Shown: positions 9,652 to 19,365 of the stretch, one piece after another
How positions within the stretch are numbered: the first letter of the stretch is position 1
Layout of the letters: the number at the start of each line of letters is the position of its first letter
Assembly (NCBI RefSeq): GCF_003937915.1
Contig: NZ_RHUM01000001.1
Coordinates: 186,001-250,000 of the forward strand
Length of the DNA: 64,000 nt
DNA from: Erwinia sp. 198
GTDB taxonomy: Bacteria; Pseudomonadota; Gammaproteobacteria; Enterobacterales; Enterobacteriaceae
Direction of reading: 5' to 3'
Notes under the pieces: generated by a model
The model's input: only the letters and a program-made list of their open reading frames with translations
The model's database searches: none
Told to the model about the DNA's origin: nothing
Translations under genes and position numbers: made by a program

Positions 9652-12468
9652 ATGTCGCCTTTGACTTTACCGCCTCTGCCGCCGCTGCTTGCCGCACTAC
9701 CGGTTACCGCTGACGATCCCGCGCTGCGTGCCGCTATGGCCTTCAGCGATTTCATCAGTGAAAACCTGACGCGCTACCCTGAATGGCAGCAGGAACTGCA
9801 GCAAAAGGCACCGGAGCCGGAAGAGTGGCGACATTATGCCGACTGGCTGGCGGAAGAGATGGCGCAGGTCGCGGACGAAGCCGCGCTTATGCGCGAGCTA
9901 CGCCTGTTTCGCCGCCATATGCTGACGCGTATTGCCTGGATGCAGGCGCTGTCGCTCAGCAGCACCCAGGCAACGTTACGGCAGCTGAGCGTGCTGGCGG
10001 AAACGCTGATCGTGGCGGCGCGCGACTGGTTATGGCAGGCCTGCTGCCGCGAGCTGGGCACCCCGGTTAACGCGCAGGGCGAGCCGCAGCCGCTGCTGAT
10101 CCTGGGGATGGGCAAGCTGGGCGGCGGCGAGCTGAACTTCTCTTCGGATATCGATCTGATCTTTACCTGGCCGGAAAACGGCGTCACCCAGGGCGGGCGC
10201 CGCGAGCTGGATAACGCGCAGTTTTTTACCCGACTGGGCCAGCGGCTGATAAAAGTGCTCGATCAGCCGACCATCGACGGCTTCGTTTATCGGGTAGATA
10301 TGCGCCTGCGTCCTTTTGGCGACAGCGGGCCGCTGGTGCTGAGCTTCGCCGCGCTGGAGGATTACTATCAGGAGCAGGGACGCGACTGGGAGCGCTACGC
10401 GATGGTGAAAGCGCGGCTGATGGGCGGCGCGGACGATCGCTGGAGCCAGGAGCTGGAGCAAATGCTGCGGCCCTTTGTCTATCGCCGCTATATCGATTTC
10501 AGCGTGATCCAGTCGCTGCGCAATATGAAAAGCATGATTGCCAGGGAAGTGCGTCGGCGCGGGCTGAAAGACAATATCAAGCTGGGCGCGGGCGGCATCC
10601 GCGAAACGGAATTTATCGTGCAGGTTTTCCAGCTGATCCGCGGCGGACGTGAGCGCTCGCTACAGCTGCGGGCCTTTTTGCCCACGCTTCAGGCCATCAG
10701 CGATCTGCATCTGTTGCCTGGAGAGCAGGCGCTACGGCTACAGGAGGCGTATCTGTTTTTACGCCGCCTGGAAAATCTGCTGCAAAGCATTAATGATGAA
10801 CAGACGCAAACGCTGCCCGCGGACGATCTTAACCGTGCGCGGCTGGCGTGGGCGATGGGCACCACGGGCTGGCCGCAGATGTACGGCCAGCTGGAACAGC
10901 ATATGGCCGCCGTACGGGCCATTTTCGACGAGCTGATCGGCGATGACGCGCCGGAAGCGGGCGACAGCAAAGACACGGACGACTATGGCATCCTGTGGCA
11001 GGATCGCCTGGAAGAACCGGAGCTGGCGGCGTTGGTGCCTCATCTTACCGCTGAAGCGCAACAGCGGCTGCTACGCGCGGTTGGCGATTTCCGCCAGGAC
11101 GTGGATAAACGCACCATTGGCCCACGCGGTCGCCAGGCGCTGGATCTGCTGATGCCGGGCCTGTTGGCCGAGGTTTGCCCGCGTGAAGATGCCGACGTCA
11201 CGCTTGGTCGTCTGACGCCGCTGCTGCTGGGCATAGTGACACGCACTACCTATCTGGAACTGCTGACGGAATATCCGGGTGCGCTTAAGCATTTGATCCG
11301 GCTCTGTGCGGCCTCGCCAATGGTGGCCGATCAGCTGGCGCGCTATCCGCTGCTGCTGGACGAGCTGCTGGATCCCGCCACGCTTTACCAGCCCACGGCC
11401 ACGGATGCCTATCGCGACGAGCTGCGGCAGTATCTGTTGCGCATCCCGGAAGAGGACGAAGAGCAGCAGCTGGAAGCGCTGCGTCAGTTTAAGCAGGCGC
11501 AGCATTTGCGCATCGCCGCGGCCGATATTGCGGGCACGCTGCCGGTTATGAAGGTCAGCGATCATCTTACCTGGCTGGCGGAAGCCATTGTGGAACAGGT
11601 GGTGCAGCAGGCCTGGCAGATGATGGTGCAGCGCTACGGGCGGCCTTCGCATCTTAACGAGCCGCAGGCGCGCGGCTTCGCGGTCATCGGCTACGGCAAG
11701 CTGGGCGGCTGGGAGCTGGGCTACAGTTCGGATCTCGACCTGGTGTTCCTGCACGACTGTCCGGCAGAAGCGGTGACGGACGGCGAGCGCAGCATTGATG
11801 GCCGCCAGTTTTATCTGCGGCTTGCGCAGCGCATCATGCACCTGTTCAGCACCCGCACCTCGTCCGGCATTTTATACGAGGTGGACGCACGGCTGCGCCC
11901 TTCCGGCGCGGCGGGCATGCTGGTCAGCACCTTCGCGGCTTTTGATGATTATCAGCGTCATGAAGCCTGGACCTGGGAACATCAGGCGCTGGTACGGGCG
12001 CGCATCGTTTTTGGCGACGCGGCGTTAAGCCAGCGCTTTACCGGGATCCGCCGAAGCATTCTGTGTTTACCACGCGAGCCGGAAAAGCTGAAAACGGAAG
12101 TGCGGGAAATGCGCGAGAAGATGCGCGCGCATCTGGGCAACAGACAAAAAGGGCGTTGGGATATCAAAGCGGATCGCGGCGGCATTACCGATATTGAATT
12201 CATTACGCAATATCTGGTCTTACGCTATGCCGCGACGGAGCCAGAGCTGACGAGCTGGTCGGATAACGTACGCATCCTGGCGCTGCTGGCGCGCCACCGC
12301 AGAATGAGCGAGGAGGAGGCGTATTCGCTGACCCACGCTTACGTTACGCTGCGTAATGAGCTGCACCGGCTGGCGCTTCAGGCTTTACCGGGCCAGCTTG
12401 CGCCGGAGGCGTTCAGCGCGGAGCAGTCGGTGGTCAACGCCAGCTGGCAGCGCTGGCTGGAGGCGTGA
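9652..12468 (+). CDS. glnE: Glutamine synthetase adenylyltransferase/adenylyl-removing enzyme GlnE
   Basis: GlnE adenylylates and deadenylylates glutamine synthetase, directed by PII and glutamine, so setting its activity to nitrogen supply. The 938-residue product has two nucleotidyltransferase domains in order: the N-terminal removase domain with [18 protein letters not shown] (about residue 155) and the C-terminal transferase domain with [18 protein letters not shown] (about 680). Each retains its DxD metal pair. Length is close to the E. coli 946. The ATG has GGGAG upstream. Confidence 0.97.
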   Translation: MSPLTLPPLPPLLAALPVTADDPALRAAMAFSDFISENLTRYPEWQQELQQKAPEPEEWRHYADWLAEEMAQVADEAALMRELRLFRRHMLTRIAWMQALSLSSTQATLRQLSVLAETLIVAARDWLWQACCRELGTPVNAQGEPQPLLILGMGKLGGGELNFSSDIDLIFTWPENGVTQGGRRELDNAQFFTRLGQRLIKVLDQPTIDGFVYRVDMRLRPFGDSGPLVLSFAALEDYYQEQGRDWERYAMVKARLMGGADDRWSQELEQMLRPFVYRRYIDFSVIQSLRNMKSMIAREVRRRGLKDNIKLGAGGIRETEFIVQVFQLIRGGRERSLQLRAFLPTLQAISDLHLLPGEQALRLQEAYLFLRRLENLLQSINDEQTQTLPADDLNRARLAWAMGTTGWPQMYGQLEQHMAAVRAIFDELIGDDAPEAGDSKDTDDYGILWQDRLEEPELAALVPHLTAEAQQRLLRAVGDFRQDVDKRTIGPRGRQALDLLMPGLLAEVCPREDADVTLGRLTPLLLGIVTRTTYLELLTEYPGALKHLIRLCAASPMVADQLARYPLLLDELLDPATLYQPTATDAYRDELRQYLLRIPEEDEEQQLEALRQFKQAQHLRIAAADIAGTLPVMKVSDHLTWLAEAIVEQVVQQAWQMMVQRYGRPSHLNEPQARGFAVIGYGKLGGWELGYSSDLDLVFLHDCPAEAVTDGERSIDGRQFYLRLAQRIMHLFSTRTSSGILYEVDARLRPSGAAGMLVSTFAAFDDYQRHEAWTWEHQALVRARIVFGDAALSQRFTGIRRSILCLPREPEKLKTEVREMREKMRAHLGNRQKGRWDIKADRGGITDIEFITQYLVLRYAATEPELTSWSDNVRILALLARHRRMSEEEAYSLTHAYVTLRNELHRLALQALPGQLAPEAFSAEQSVVNASWQRWLEA

Positions 12469-12552
12469 TCGTGGCGCAATGGGCGCGATTGCCGGCATGT
12501 GCTATCATCGCGCGCACTATTTTTTGACTGACTGCAGCCTGGAGTATCTGGA

Positions 12553-13980
12553 ATGAAAATGACGCTGCCCGATTTTAACCGTGCGGGTGTTCTGGTTGTT
12601 GGCGACGTGATGCTGGATCGCTACTGGTATGGCCCAACCAGCCGTATTTCCCCTGAAGCGCCGGTGCCGGTGGTTAAGGTGGACAACGTGGAAGAGCGTC
12701 CCGGCGGGGCGGCCAACGTGGCGATGAATATCGCTTCGCTCGGCGCCAGTTCCCGCCTGGTCGGCCTGACCGGCGTGGATGATGCGGCGCGCGCGCTGAA
12801 CGACGCGCTCACCGGCGTTAACGTGCAGTGTGATTTTGTTACCGTCGCCACGCATCCTACCATCACCAAGCTGCGCGTGCTGTCGCGCAACCAGCAGCTG
12901 ATCCGTCTGGATTTTGAAGAGGGTTTCGGGGGGATCGACGTTGAGCCGCTGCATCAGCGGATCCGCGAGGCGCTGCCCTCCGCAGGCGCGCTGGTGCTTT
13001 CCGATTACGCTAAAGGCGCGCTGGACAGCGTGGAAAGCATTATTGCCATCGCCCGCGAGGCGAAGGTACCGGTGCTGGTCGACCCAAAAGGAACCGATTT
13101 CGAGCGCTATCGCGGTGCAACCATCCTGACGCCGAACCTTTCCGAGTTTGAAGCCGTCGTCGGTAAGTGCAAAGACGAAGCGGAGATTGTCGGGCGCGGC
13201 ATGGCGCTGATGCAGCAGTTCGAGCTGTCGGCGCTGCTGGTGACGCGCTCTGAAAACGGCATGACGCTGTTGCAGCCGGGCAAAGAGCCGGTGCATCTGC
13301 CAACCCAGGCGCAGGAAGTCTATGACGTGACCGGCGCGGGCGATACGGTGATCGGCGTACTGGCCGCCGCGCTGGCGGCAGGCAACACGCTGGAAGAGAG
13401 CTGCTTCCTGGCTAACGCCGCCGCAGGCGTGGTGGTGGGCAAGCTGGGAACGTCAACGGTTTCGCCAGTCGAGCTGGAAAACGCTATTCGTGCACGGCCC
13501 GAGGCCGGTTTCGGCGTGATGAGCGAGGCGCAGCTGAAAGAGGCGGTGGCGCTGGCGCGTCGTCGCGGCGAAAAAGTGGTGATGACCAACGGCTGCTTCG
13601 ATATTCTTCATGCCGGCCACGTCTCCTATCTGGCCAACGCGCGCAAGCTGGGCGATCGCCTGATCGTCGCGGTCAACAGCGATGCGTCCACCAAACGGCT
13701 GAAAGGCGAGAGCCGTCCGGTCAATCCGCTGGAAAACCGCATGATCGTGCTGGGCGCGCTGGAAGCGGTCGACTGGGTGGTGGCCTTTGAAGAAGATACG
13801 CCACAGCGGGTTATTGCCGATATCCTGCCGGATCTGCTGGTAAAAGGTGGGGATTACAAGCCGGAAGAGATCGCGGGCAGCAAAGAGGTGTGGGCAAACG
13901 GCGGCGAAGTGCGCGTGCTGAACTTTGAAGATGGCATCTCCACCAGCAATATCATTAAGGCCATTCAGGCTAAAAGCTGA
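12553..13980 (+). CDS. hldE: Bifunctional D-beta-D-heptose 7-phosphate kinase / heptose 1-phosphate adenylyltransferase HldE
   Basis: HldE makes ADP-heptose for the LPS inner core, in two of the pathway's steps. The 475-residue fusion has an N-terminal ribokinase-type (PfkB) domain (1 to about 315, with GGAANVAMN and the anion-hole DVTGAGDTV) and a C-terminal cytidylyltransferase-like domain (about 340-475, [11 protein letters not shown] with the HxGH motif, later SxxISTS-type GISTSNII). The start and length match E. coli. It follows glnE by 84 bases, which include a TGCTATCAT -10-like element. A terminator follows. Confidence 0.97.
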   Translation: MKMTLPDFNRAGVLVVGDVMLDRYWYGPTSRISPEAPVPVVKVDNVEERPGGAANVAMNIASLGASSRLVGLTGVDDAARALNDALTGVNVQCDFVTVATHPTITKLRVLSRNQQLIRLDFEEGFGGIDVEPLHQRIREALPSAGALVLSDYAKGALDSVESIIAIAREAKVPVLVDPKGTDFERYRGATILTPNLSEFEAVVGKCKDEAEIVGRGMALMQQFELSALLVTRSENGMTLLQPGKEPVHLPTQAQEVYDVTGAGDTVIGVLAAALAAGNTLEESCFLANAAAGVVVGKLGTSTVSPVELENAIRARPEAGFGVMSEAQLKEAVALARRRGEKVVMTNGCFDILHAGHVSYLANARKLGDRLIVAVNSDASTKRLKGESRPVNPLENRMIVLGALEAVDWVVAFEEDTPQRVIADILPDLLVKGGDYKPEEIAGSKEVWANGGEVRVLNFEDGISTSNIIKAIQAKS

Positions 13981-14016
13981 TGAGGACGCGGGCAAAAAAG
14001 GCCCGTCCTTAAACCA

Positions 14017-14049
14017 CAAAAGGCGCCGGTTGAACACGGCGCCTTTTTT
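14017..14049. terminator. Bidirectional terminator between hldE and ubiK
   Basis: AAAAGGCGCCG and CGGCGCCTTTT form a strong stem around an 8-nt loop with A-rich left and T-rich right flanks, serving the convergent hldE and ubiK genes. A smaller GGACG/CGTCC hairpin with an A6 loop lies just before it. Confidence 0.88.
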
Positions 14050-14069
14050 AAACGGTTTCGCCTTCGGCG

Positions 14070-14369
14070 TTACTGCATATCTTCCGTTTTCAGCACTTCT
14101 TTCGGCATATCCGCTTTCGGCACATCCACGCCACGGCTTTCCAGCTCGGCGATACGGGCTTCCAGCGCGGCCAGCTTTTCTCGGGTACGCAGCAGCACCT
14201 GCGTCTGCACGTCGAATTCTTCGCGGTTAACCAAATCCAGACGGGTCAGCTGTGACTGCAGGGTCTGGCGGATTTTCTTTTCGACATCATCGCCAAACTC
14301 ACGGATCCCTTTTGGCATAGAGTCATGAACCTGACGAGCAAGTTGTTCAATTTTTTTCGGGTCAATCAT
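14070..14369 (-). CDS. ubiK: Ubiquinone biosynthesis accessory factor UbiK (YqiC)
   Basis: UbiK assists aerobic ubiquinone synthesis, binding the UbiJ lipid-carrier protein in the Ubi metabolon; it is a BMFP-domain trimer that can fuse membranes. The 99-residue product begins [19 protein letters not shown] and ends in a coiled coil ([19 protein letters not shown]) with a short acidic tail. The ATG at 14369 is selected by similarity to YqiC; a 22-codon in-frame extension is not conserved. Confidence 0.94.
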   Translation of the reverse strand: MIDPKKIEQLARQVHDSMPKGIREFGDDVEKKIRQTLQSQLTRLDLVNREEFDVQTQVLLRTREKLAALEARIAELESRGVDVPKADMPKEVLKTEDMQ

Positions 14370-14520
14370 GGTGGCTTCCTGATAGCGACAAAGTTTCGTT
14401 AAGTGTAATGCCATAACTACAAAGGTTAAACCCAAAAACGTGAAAGCGGCAAAATGGCTAACGATTTGCTTATTTTGTTCGTTGCCCTGCTTTTTTTTCG
14501 GCGCTATAGTAATCAGGCTT

Positions 14521-14670
14521 ATTCTCAGGGCGGGGCGAAATTCCCCACCGGCGGTAAATCGGCTACGGCTGAAAGCCCGCGAGCGCTTCAGATCTTCCTG
14601 GTCTGAAGGTCAGCAGATCCGGTGTAATTCCGGGGCCGACGGTTAAAGTCCGGATGGGAGAGAGTAACGT
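14521..14670 (+). ncRNA. FMN riboswitch (RFN element) upstream of ribB
   Basis: The conserved RFN blocks are present in order: CTCAGGGCGGGGCGAAATTC, CCCACCGGCGGTAAATC, CGAGCG, GGTCAGCAGATCCGGTGTAA, TTCCGGGGCCGACGGT and AAAGTCCGGATGGGAGAGA. The element lies about 105 bases before ribB. FMN binding is known to lower ribB expression through this RNA in enterics. Downstream, a CGGG/CCCG hairpin and a T-run at 14702-14708 could form the expression platform. Confidence 0.96.
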
Positions 14671-14776
14671 ATCCTGCCGGGTCTACGCCCGCCACGCCGT
14701 TATTTTTTGTCGCTGCAAGACACTCCTAAGCTCGCCCTGGTTCTGGTAACCCATATTACACAAAGGATTATTTACC

Positions 14777-15433
14777 ATGAATCAGACGCTTCTTTCTGAA
14801 TTTGGCACGCCTGAACAGCGTGTGGAACGCGCTATCGACGCGCTGCGCAATGGCCGTGGCGTCATGGTGCTGGATGATGAAGATCGTGAAAACGAAGGCG
14901 ATATGATTTTCGCCGCGGAAACCATGACCGTCGAACAAATGGCGCTGACCATTCGTCACGGCAGCGGCATTGTTTGCCTGTGCCTGAACGAAGAACGCCT
15001 CCGCCAGCTGGAACTGCCGATGATGGTAGAGAACAACACCAGCTCTTTCGGCACCGGCTTTACCGTTACCATTGAGGCGGCGGAAGGCGTGACCACCGGC
15101 GTTTCCGCTGCGGATCGCATCACCACCATTCGTGCGGCCGTGGCCGATAATGCTAAACCGGGCGATCTGCATCGTCCGGGCCACGTGTTTCCTCTGCGCG
15201 CTCGTGAAGGCGGCGTGCTGACGCGCGGCGGCCATACCGAAGCCACTATTGATTTAGTGACGCTGGCCGGTTTCAAACCTGCAGGCGTACTGTGCGAGCT
15301 GACCAACGACGACGGCACCATGGCTCATGCGCCCGAAGCCATCGCCTTTGCGAAACAGCACGCGATGCCGGTGGTGACCATCGAAGATCTGGTCGCTTAC
15401 CGCCGCAGCCGCGAAACGCGTCAGGCAAGCTAG
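14777..15433 (+). CDS. ribB: 3,4-dihydroxy-2-butanone 4-phosphate synthase RibB
   Basis: RibB converts ribulose 5-phosphate to the four-carbon riboflavin precursor plus formate. The 218-residue product shows the active-site loop [11 protein letters not shown] (about 33-43), the TGVSAADR segment and RxGHTEA ([11 protein letters not shown], about 152-162). It is the stand-alone form, without a fused RibA domain. Expression should be repressed by FMN through the riboswitch upstream. The gap after it (15434-15638) has no recognisable gene. Confidence 0.97.
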   Translation: MNQTLLSEFGTPEQRVERAIDALRNGRGVMVLDDEDRENEGDMIFAAETMTVEQMALTIRHGSGIVCLCLNEERLRQLELPMMVENNTSSFGTGFTVTIEAAEGVTTGVSAADRITTIRAAVADNAKPGDLHRPGHVFPLRAREGGVLTRGGHTEATIDLVTLAGFKPAGVLCELTNDDGTMAHAPEAIAFAKQHAMPVVTIEDLVAYRRSRETRQAS

Positions 15434-15638
15434 GCGCATTGCCGCGCTTCTGTACGCATCGCTAATGTCGTGCAGGCGCGCGGCGCGATAGTTTTCGCGC
15501 TGCGGCTTTTTCCGCGCCCGGTTCTCCGCCTCACCGGCCTGACAGCGCCCGGCTGGCCCGATAGTGTCTGCTTTTCGCATAGCTGGCCCGATGGGCGCTG
15601 GTTTCCACGTGCGGAAAAATTTGCCTCACCGTTGGTCT

Positions 15639-16403
15639 TTAGCTCAGGCCGGCGCTTTCCAACAGCGTCAGGCTCAGCCCCATTACCGTCATGCCACAGA
15701 GTACGCCATAGCTGGGATTCACATCCGGCGCGATATCGCGCGCCAGCGGCATCAGTTCGTCAACGGACAGTGCCACCATGATACCGGCGACGGCCGCCAT
15801 TACCGCGCCTATCACCAGCGGCGACAGCCACGGCCCCATCAGCATGAAAGCAATAATGCCGCCGGCTATCTCCGCCATGCCGGAAATCCCTGCCCAGAAC
15901 AACGCCTTCTTTTTCGATCCTGTCGCGGCATACATCGGCCCGGCGACGGCCAGCCCTTCGGGAATATTATGAATGGCTACCGCCAGCGCAATGCCCATAC
16001 CCAGCTCCAGATCGCTGCTGGCGGTCACAAAGGTTGCGATACCTTCCGGGAAATTATGCAGGCTGATGCCAAGCGTCAGCAGCAGCGCGGTACGACGCAG
16101 GTCCTGCGGTGATTTACCCGCCATCAGATCCTGGGGATGATGGTGCGGCAGCAGCCTGTCCAGCGCAAAATAACCCAGCAGCCCGACGATAAACATGCCG
16201 TAGCCCAGCAGCGGTGACATTCCCTCCGCCTTCAGCGCAGCGGGCAGCATCTCCATCAGCGAAATCAGCAGCATAATACCGGCGGCAAAGCCCAGCGCAA
16301 AAGCCAGCGCTCGCGCCGACGGCTTTTGGCCGATAACGCCCAGAAAGGCCCCGATAAACGTGGCGCCGCCGGCCAGCAGAGTCAGCAGTAAAGGTATGGA
16401 CAC
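15639..16403 (-). CDS. zupT: ZIP-family divalent metal transporter ZupT
   Basis: ZupT imports zinc, iron, manganese and other divalent metals across the inner membrane. The 254-residue product has the ZIP layout of eight hydrophobic segments with metal-ligand helices [10 protein letters not shown] (TM4) and [10 protein letters not shown] (TM5) and a variable loop with HHHP. Two starts are possible: GTG at 16403 gives [13 protein letters not shown], aligning with E. coli and about 8 bases from AGGAG; ATG at 16409 adds two residues but sits almost on the Shine-Dalgarno. The promoter overlaps a MntR-like palindrome. Confidence 0.93.
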   Translation of the reverse strand: MSIPLLLTLLAGGATFIGAFLGVIGQKPSARALAFALGFAAGIMLLISLMEMLPAALKAEGMSPLLGYGMFIVGLLGYFALDRLLPHHHPQDLMAGKSPQDLRRTALLLTLGISLHNFPEGIATFVTASSDLELGMGIALAVAIHNIPEGLAVAGPMYAATGSKKKALFWAGISGMAEIAGGIIAFMLMGPWLSPLVIGAVMAAVAGIMVALSVDELMPLARDIAPDVNPSYGVLCGMTVMGLSLTLLESAGLS

Positions 16404-16428
16404 GATCATCTCTCCTGTTCCCGAGAAA

Positions 16429-16446
16429 GTATAGCCTTTGCTATAC
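16429..16446 (-). promoter_or_regulatory. MntR-like operator at the zupT promoter
   Basis: On the minus strand GTATAGCAAAGGCTATAC is a perfect palindrome with 7-bp arms about a 4-base centre, 26 bases before the zupT start. As I recall it, the E. coli MntR box of mntH has the core ATAGCAAAGGCTAT, identical here. A TTGCAC...TGTATA promoter pair lies at about 16474-16443, so the operator covers the -10 and start region, where binding should repress. Confidence 0.6.
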
Positions 16447-16594
16447 ATTAGCAGAGAAAAAGTATGTGCAACGTCAGGAAATGTCATTTCCGATCCATCA
16501 AATTTCCTGACGATCTTCATCATGCTTATCCGGCTTTCCCGGCGCTAAAAAGAGCGTAACGTATTCGTTATCGCTTTAATGTCCGGAGAGAGTT

Positions 16595-17377
16595 ATGAAA
16601 TCACTGATGCCCGCGCTTTTTCTGGGCCACGGCAGCCCGATGAACGTGCTGGAAGAAAATGCCTATACGCAAAGCTGGCGCGAGCTGGGGCAGAACTTGC
16701 CGCGTCCGAAGGGAATTATTGCTGTCTCCGCCCACTGGTATACGCGCGGAACGGCGGTGACCGCGATGGAAAAGCCGCGCACCATCCACGATTTTGGCGG
16801 TTTTCCACAGGCGCTGTTTGATACGCGCTATCCTGCACCCGGCTCGCCTGCGCTGGCGAAAGAAATAGCGGACGCGCTGGCGCCGGTTGAGGTGGTGCAG
16901 GATCAGGCGTGGGGGCTGGATCACGGCGCCTGGGGCGTGCTGATAAAAATGTATCCGCAGGCCGATATCCCGGTGGTGCAGCTTAGCGTGGACGGCACCA
17001 AACCCGCCGCTTACCATTTTGCACTGGGCCGCAGGCTGACCGCGATGCGCGAACGCGGCTACATGATTGTCGCCAGCGGCAACGTGGTGCATAACCTGCG
17101 GATGGCAAGTCGGGACGACAGTGCGAAACCGCACGGCTGGGCTGTGTCATTCAATCACTACGTGCGTGAGCATCTGGCCTGGGAAGGGCCAGTGGAAGAT
17201 CATCCACTGGTTAATTTTATGCAGCATGAGGGCGCGGCGCTTGCTAACCCAACGCCGGAGCATTATCTGCCGCTGCTTTACGTTCTGGGCGCGCGGGAGC
17301 CGGGCGAAACCATTTCCGTGCCCGCAGACGGGCTGGAAATGGCAGCAATCAGCATGCTTTCGGTACGGGTAGGATAA
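16595..17377 (+). CDS. ygiD: 4,5-DOPA dioxygenase extradiol family protein YgiD
   Basis: The 260-residue protein belongs to the LigB-type extradiol dioxygenases; E. coli YgiD opens L-DOPA to betalamic acid precursors in vitro, but the natural substrate is unknown. The metal-site residues are visible in GHGSPMN (His 12 region), SAHWYT (about 45), LDHGAWGVL (about 110) and the ASGNVVHNLR segment. A strong GGAGAG lies upstream of the ATG. It is divergent from zupT and convergent with ygiC. Confidence 0.92.
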   Translation: MKSLMPALFLGHGSPMNVLEENAYTQSWRELGQNLPRPKGIIAVSAHWYTRGTAVTAMEKPRTIHDFGGFPQALFDTRYPAPGSPALAKEIADALAPVEVVQDQAWGLDHGAWGVLIKMYPQADIPVVQLSVDGTKPAAYHFALGRRLTAMRERGYMIVASGNVVHNLRMASRDDSAKPHGWAVSFNHYVREHLAWEGPVEDHPLVNFMQHEGAALANPTPEHYLPLLYVLGAREPGETISVPADGLEMAAISMLSVRVG

Positions 17378-17390
17378 GATCCGCCAGAAC

Positions 17391-18551
17391 CTATTCGATA
17401 AAGGTATGCGGGTAGAATCGGGAGAGATCCTGGGTGATCAGGTCGCGATCTTCGCGCAGGCCGATCCCGGCTGGCCGATCGTCAATCAGCCAGCTGCCGA
17501 TCAGCGTATAGCTATCGCCAAACTTCGGCAGCGGATGGAACTGCTGCACGATCATGCCTTCTTCGCCATAGGGGCCATCCACGCGGGCGATTTCTTTGCC
17601 GTTTTCCACAATGCGGATGTTAGCGCCCTCGCGTGAAAACAGCGGTTTGACCACATATTTAGCCATCGCCGGCACGTTATCTTCAGCAAAATAAGCGGGC
17701 AGCAGATTAGGATGATTGGGAAACATTTTCCACAGCATCGGCAGCAGCGCCTTATTGGAAATAATGCTTTTCCACGCCGGTTCCAGCCAGCGCACGCCGG
17801 CATCGGCCAGCTTGGTGGAAAACGTCTCGCGCAGCATGAACTCCCAGGGATAAAGCTTGAAAAGATTGCCGATTACCTGGTCATGCACGTCGGTAAACTG
17901 GCCTTTTTCGCCCAGGCCGATTTCGTCGATATAGAGGAACTCGCTTGGTAGCCCTGCCTCCGTCGCGCAATCCTGAAGATACTGCACGGTGCCGCGATCT
18001 TCATCCGTATCGCGGCAGCAGGCAAAGTGCAGCCAGCTAAAGCCGTGCTGCTGATGCAGCGCCGCAAAGCGGTCGATCAGCTTCTCCTGCAGGCTGTTGA
18101 ACTGATCGCTACCGGCCGGCAGATTGCCAGCGCTAAGCTGATCTTCCAGCCAGATCCACTGAAAGAAAGCGGCTTCGTACAAGGAGGTCGGCGTGTCGGC
18201 GTTGTTTTCCAGCAGTTTGGCATCCGTCTGCCCATCCCAGGCCAGATCCAGCCGGGAGTAGAGCGAAGGCTGGCTGGTCTTCCACGAGGTGCGAACAAAA
18301 TCCCAGGTATGTTTCGGGATGCGGAATTTCGCCAGCAGCTCTTCGCTGTTGACCACTTTGTCCACCACCTGCAGGCACATCTGATGCAGCTCGGCGGTGA
18401 CCGCCTCCAGCTTCTCGATTTGCGCCAGCGTAAACTGATAATAAGCATCCTCGCACCAGTAAGGCTCGCCGTGCATGGTATGGAAGCGAAAGCCATATTC
18501 AGTGGCTTTTTCACGCCAGTTGGGACGTTCTGCAATCGCCAGACGCTGCAC
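17391..18551 (-). CDS. ygiC: Glutathionylspermidine synthase-like protein YgiC
   Basis: YgiC has the ATP-grasp-type synthetase fold of the glutathionylspermidine synthase C-terminal domain, without the amidase half. The actual ligation substrate is not known. The 386-residue length equals E. coli YgiC, with conserved [36 protein letters not shown] and [13 protein letters not shown] segments. The start is GTG at 18551, with its GGAGG Shine-Dalgarno inside the last codons of ygiB, so the two are translationally coupled. It forms an operon with ygiB downstream of tolC. Confidence 0.93.
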   Translation of the reverse strand: MQRLAIAERPNWREKATEYGFRFHTMHGEPYWCEDAYYQFTLAQIEKLEAVTAELHQMCLQVVDKVVNSEELLAKFRIPKHTWDFVRTSWKTSQPSLYSRLDLAWDGQTDAKLLENNADTPTSLYEAAFFQWIWLEDQLSAGNLPAGSDQFNSLQEKLIDRFAALHQQHGFSWLHFACCRDTDEDRGTVQYLQDCATEAGLPSEFLYIDEIGLGEKGQFTDVHDQVIGNLFKLYPWEFMLRETFSTKLADAGVRWLEPAWKSIISNKALLPMLWKMFPNHPNLLPAYFAEDNVPAMAKYVVKPLFSREGANIRIVENGKEIARVDGPYGEEGMIVQQFHPLPKFGDSYTLIGSWLIDDRPAGIGLREDRDLITQDLSRFYPHTFIE

Positions 18552-18553
18552 GC

Positions 18554-19222
18554 TTAACCTCCGAAAGACCGGCTGGAGCCGGACGTTGCGCTGCTGCGCT
18601 GCATAGCGGACTGCTTCGCCACGCTTTCGCCAAAGCCGCCGCGCGTCACGGTGCTGGTGGTGGCCGGTTTCGGCGCCAGCGCGGTTTTCGGCACGGTCAT
18701 GGTGCGGCCCGGCGTCGCGGTGCCAAAGCTTTTTCCGCTGGCGTCAACAAACTGGCCTCTGGCCGGGCTGTTTGGCGAGCGCGAGGTAAACAGCGGCTGC
18801 TGGGCAAAGCCTGCGCCACCGCCCATCAGGCGACCCATCATATAACCGGCCATTAGCGGCATCCAGAAGCTGCCGCTCTGTTGGGATTCAGCATTGGTGG
18901 TGCCGACGCCAGCCTGCGCGGGCGCCTGCTGGCACTGGCCTTCGCCGAACTCCGCCACGCAATCTTCACGAGTCGCGTATTTCGGCGCGGTTTTTTCCGC
19001 CTCTTTTTTGGCGTTGTTGTAGGCCGTGGTGCACTGTTCGCTTTTGCCGGGATTGGCGGTAGAGCAGTCGTCTGCATTTTGATAAAGCGAGACGGTTTCA
19101 TCCGATTGTTCGCAACCGGCCAGCATAAATACGGCGGTTACCGCCAGCGCTACCGGAGTGAGATGGCGTGCGCTCCAGCTTTTGCGAAAGGAGGCATGAT
19201 TAATTTTTTTTGTCCGTTTCAT
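18554..19222 (-). CDS. ygiB: DUF1190 lipoprotein-like protein YgiB
   Basis: The 222-residue product matches E. coli YgiB throughout, including [20 protein letters not shown], a hydrophobic segment ending LAGC (a lipobox-like LAGC at about 35-38), the DDC...QC cysteine-rich centre and a long Gly/Ser/Thr tail ending SSRSFGG. The function is not established. The basic stretch before the hydrophobic segment is unusually long for a lipoprotein signal. The ATG at 19222 is chosen by similarity. It follows tolC after a terminator and runs into ygiC. Confidence 0.92.
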   Translation of the reverse strand: MKRTKKINHASFRKSWSARHLTPVALAVTAVFMLAGCEQSDETVSLYQNADDCSTANPGKSEQCTTAYNNAKKEAEKTAPKYATREDCVAEFGEGQCQQAPAQAGVGTTNAESQQSGSFWMPLMAGYMMGRLMGGGAGFAQQPLFTSRSPNSPARGQFVDASGKSFGTATPGRTMTVPKTALAPKPATTSTVTRGGFGESVAKQSAMQRSSATSGSSRSFGG

Positions 19223-19333
19223 GACATTCTGTCCTGAGCCCAAAGGTAATGCTTAGAATAGGGGAACGGCGGTGGAAATTGAAGCAACGAGCGGCAATGT
19301 GAAGGGGATCTTTACTTAGCTATACGTTTGAAA

Positions 19334-19360
19334 GTAAAAGGGGCAGCCAGGCTGCCCCAA
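19334..19360 (-). terminator. Terminator after tolC
   Basis: On the minus strand GGGGCAGC and GCTGCCCC form a tight stem with a 3-base loop, followed by TTTTACTTT. It begins 8 bases after the tolC stop and should limit readthrough into ygiBC. Confidence 0.85.
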
Positions 19361-19365
19361 AATGC

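Noticed and set aside
11071-11841. 256-codon minus-strand frame inside glnE.
   Set aside because: Antisense shadow of the conserved second half of GlnE, without a ribosome site.
15434-15638. Short direct repeat GCTGGCCCGAT in the ribB-zupT gap considered as a mobile-element scar.
   Set aside because: Only two 11-base copies, no inverted ends, no transposase; likely chance.
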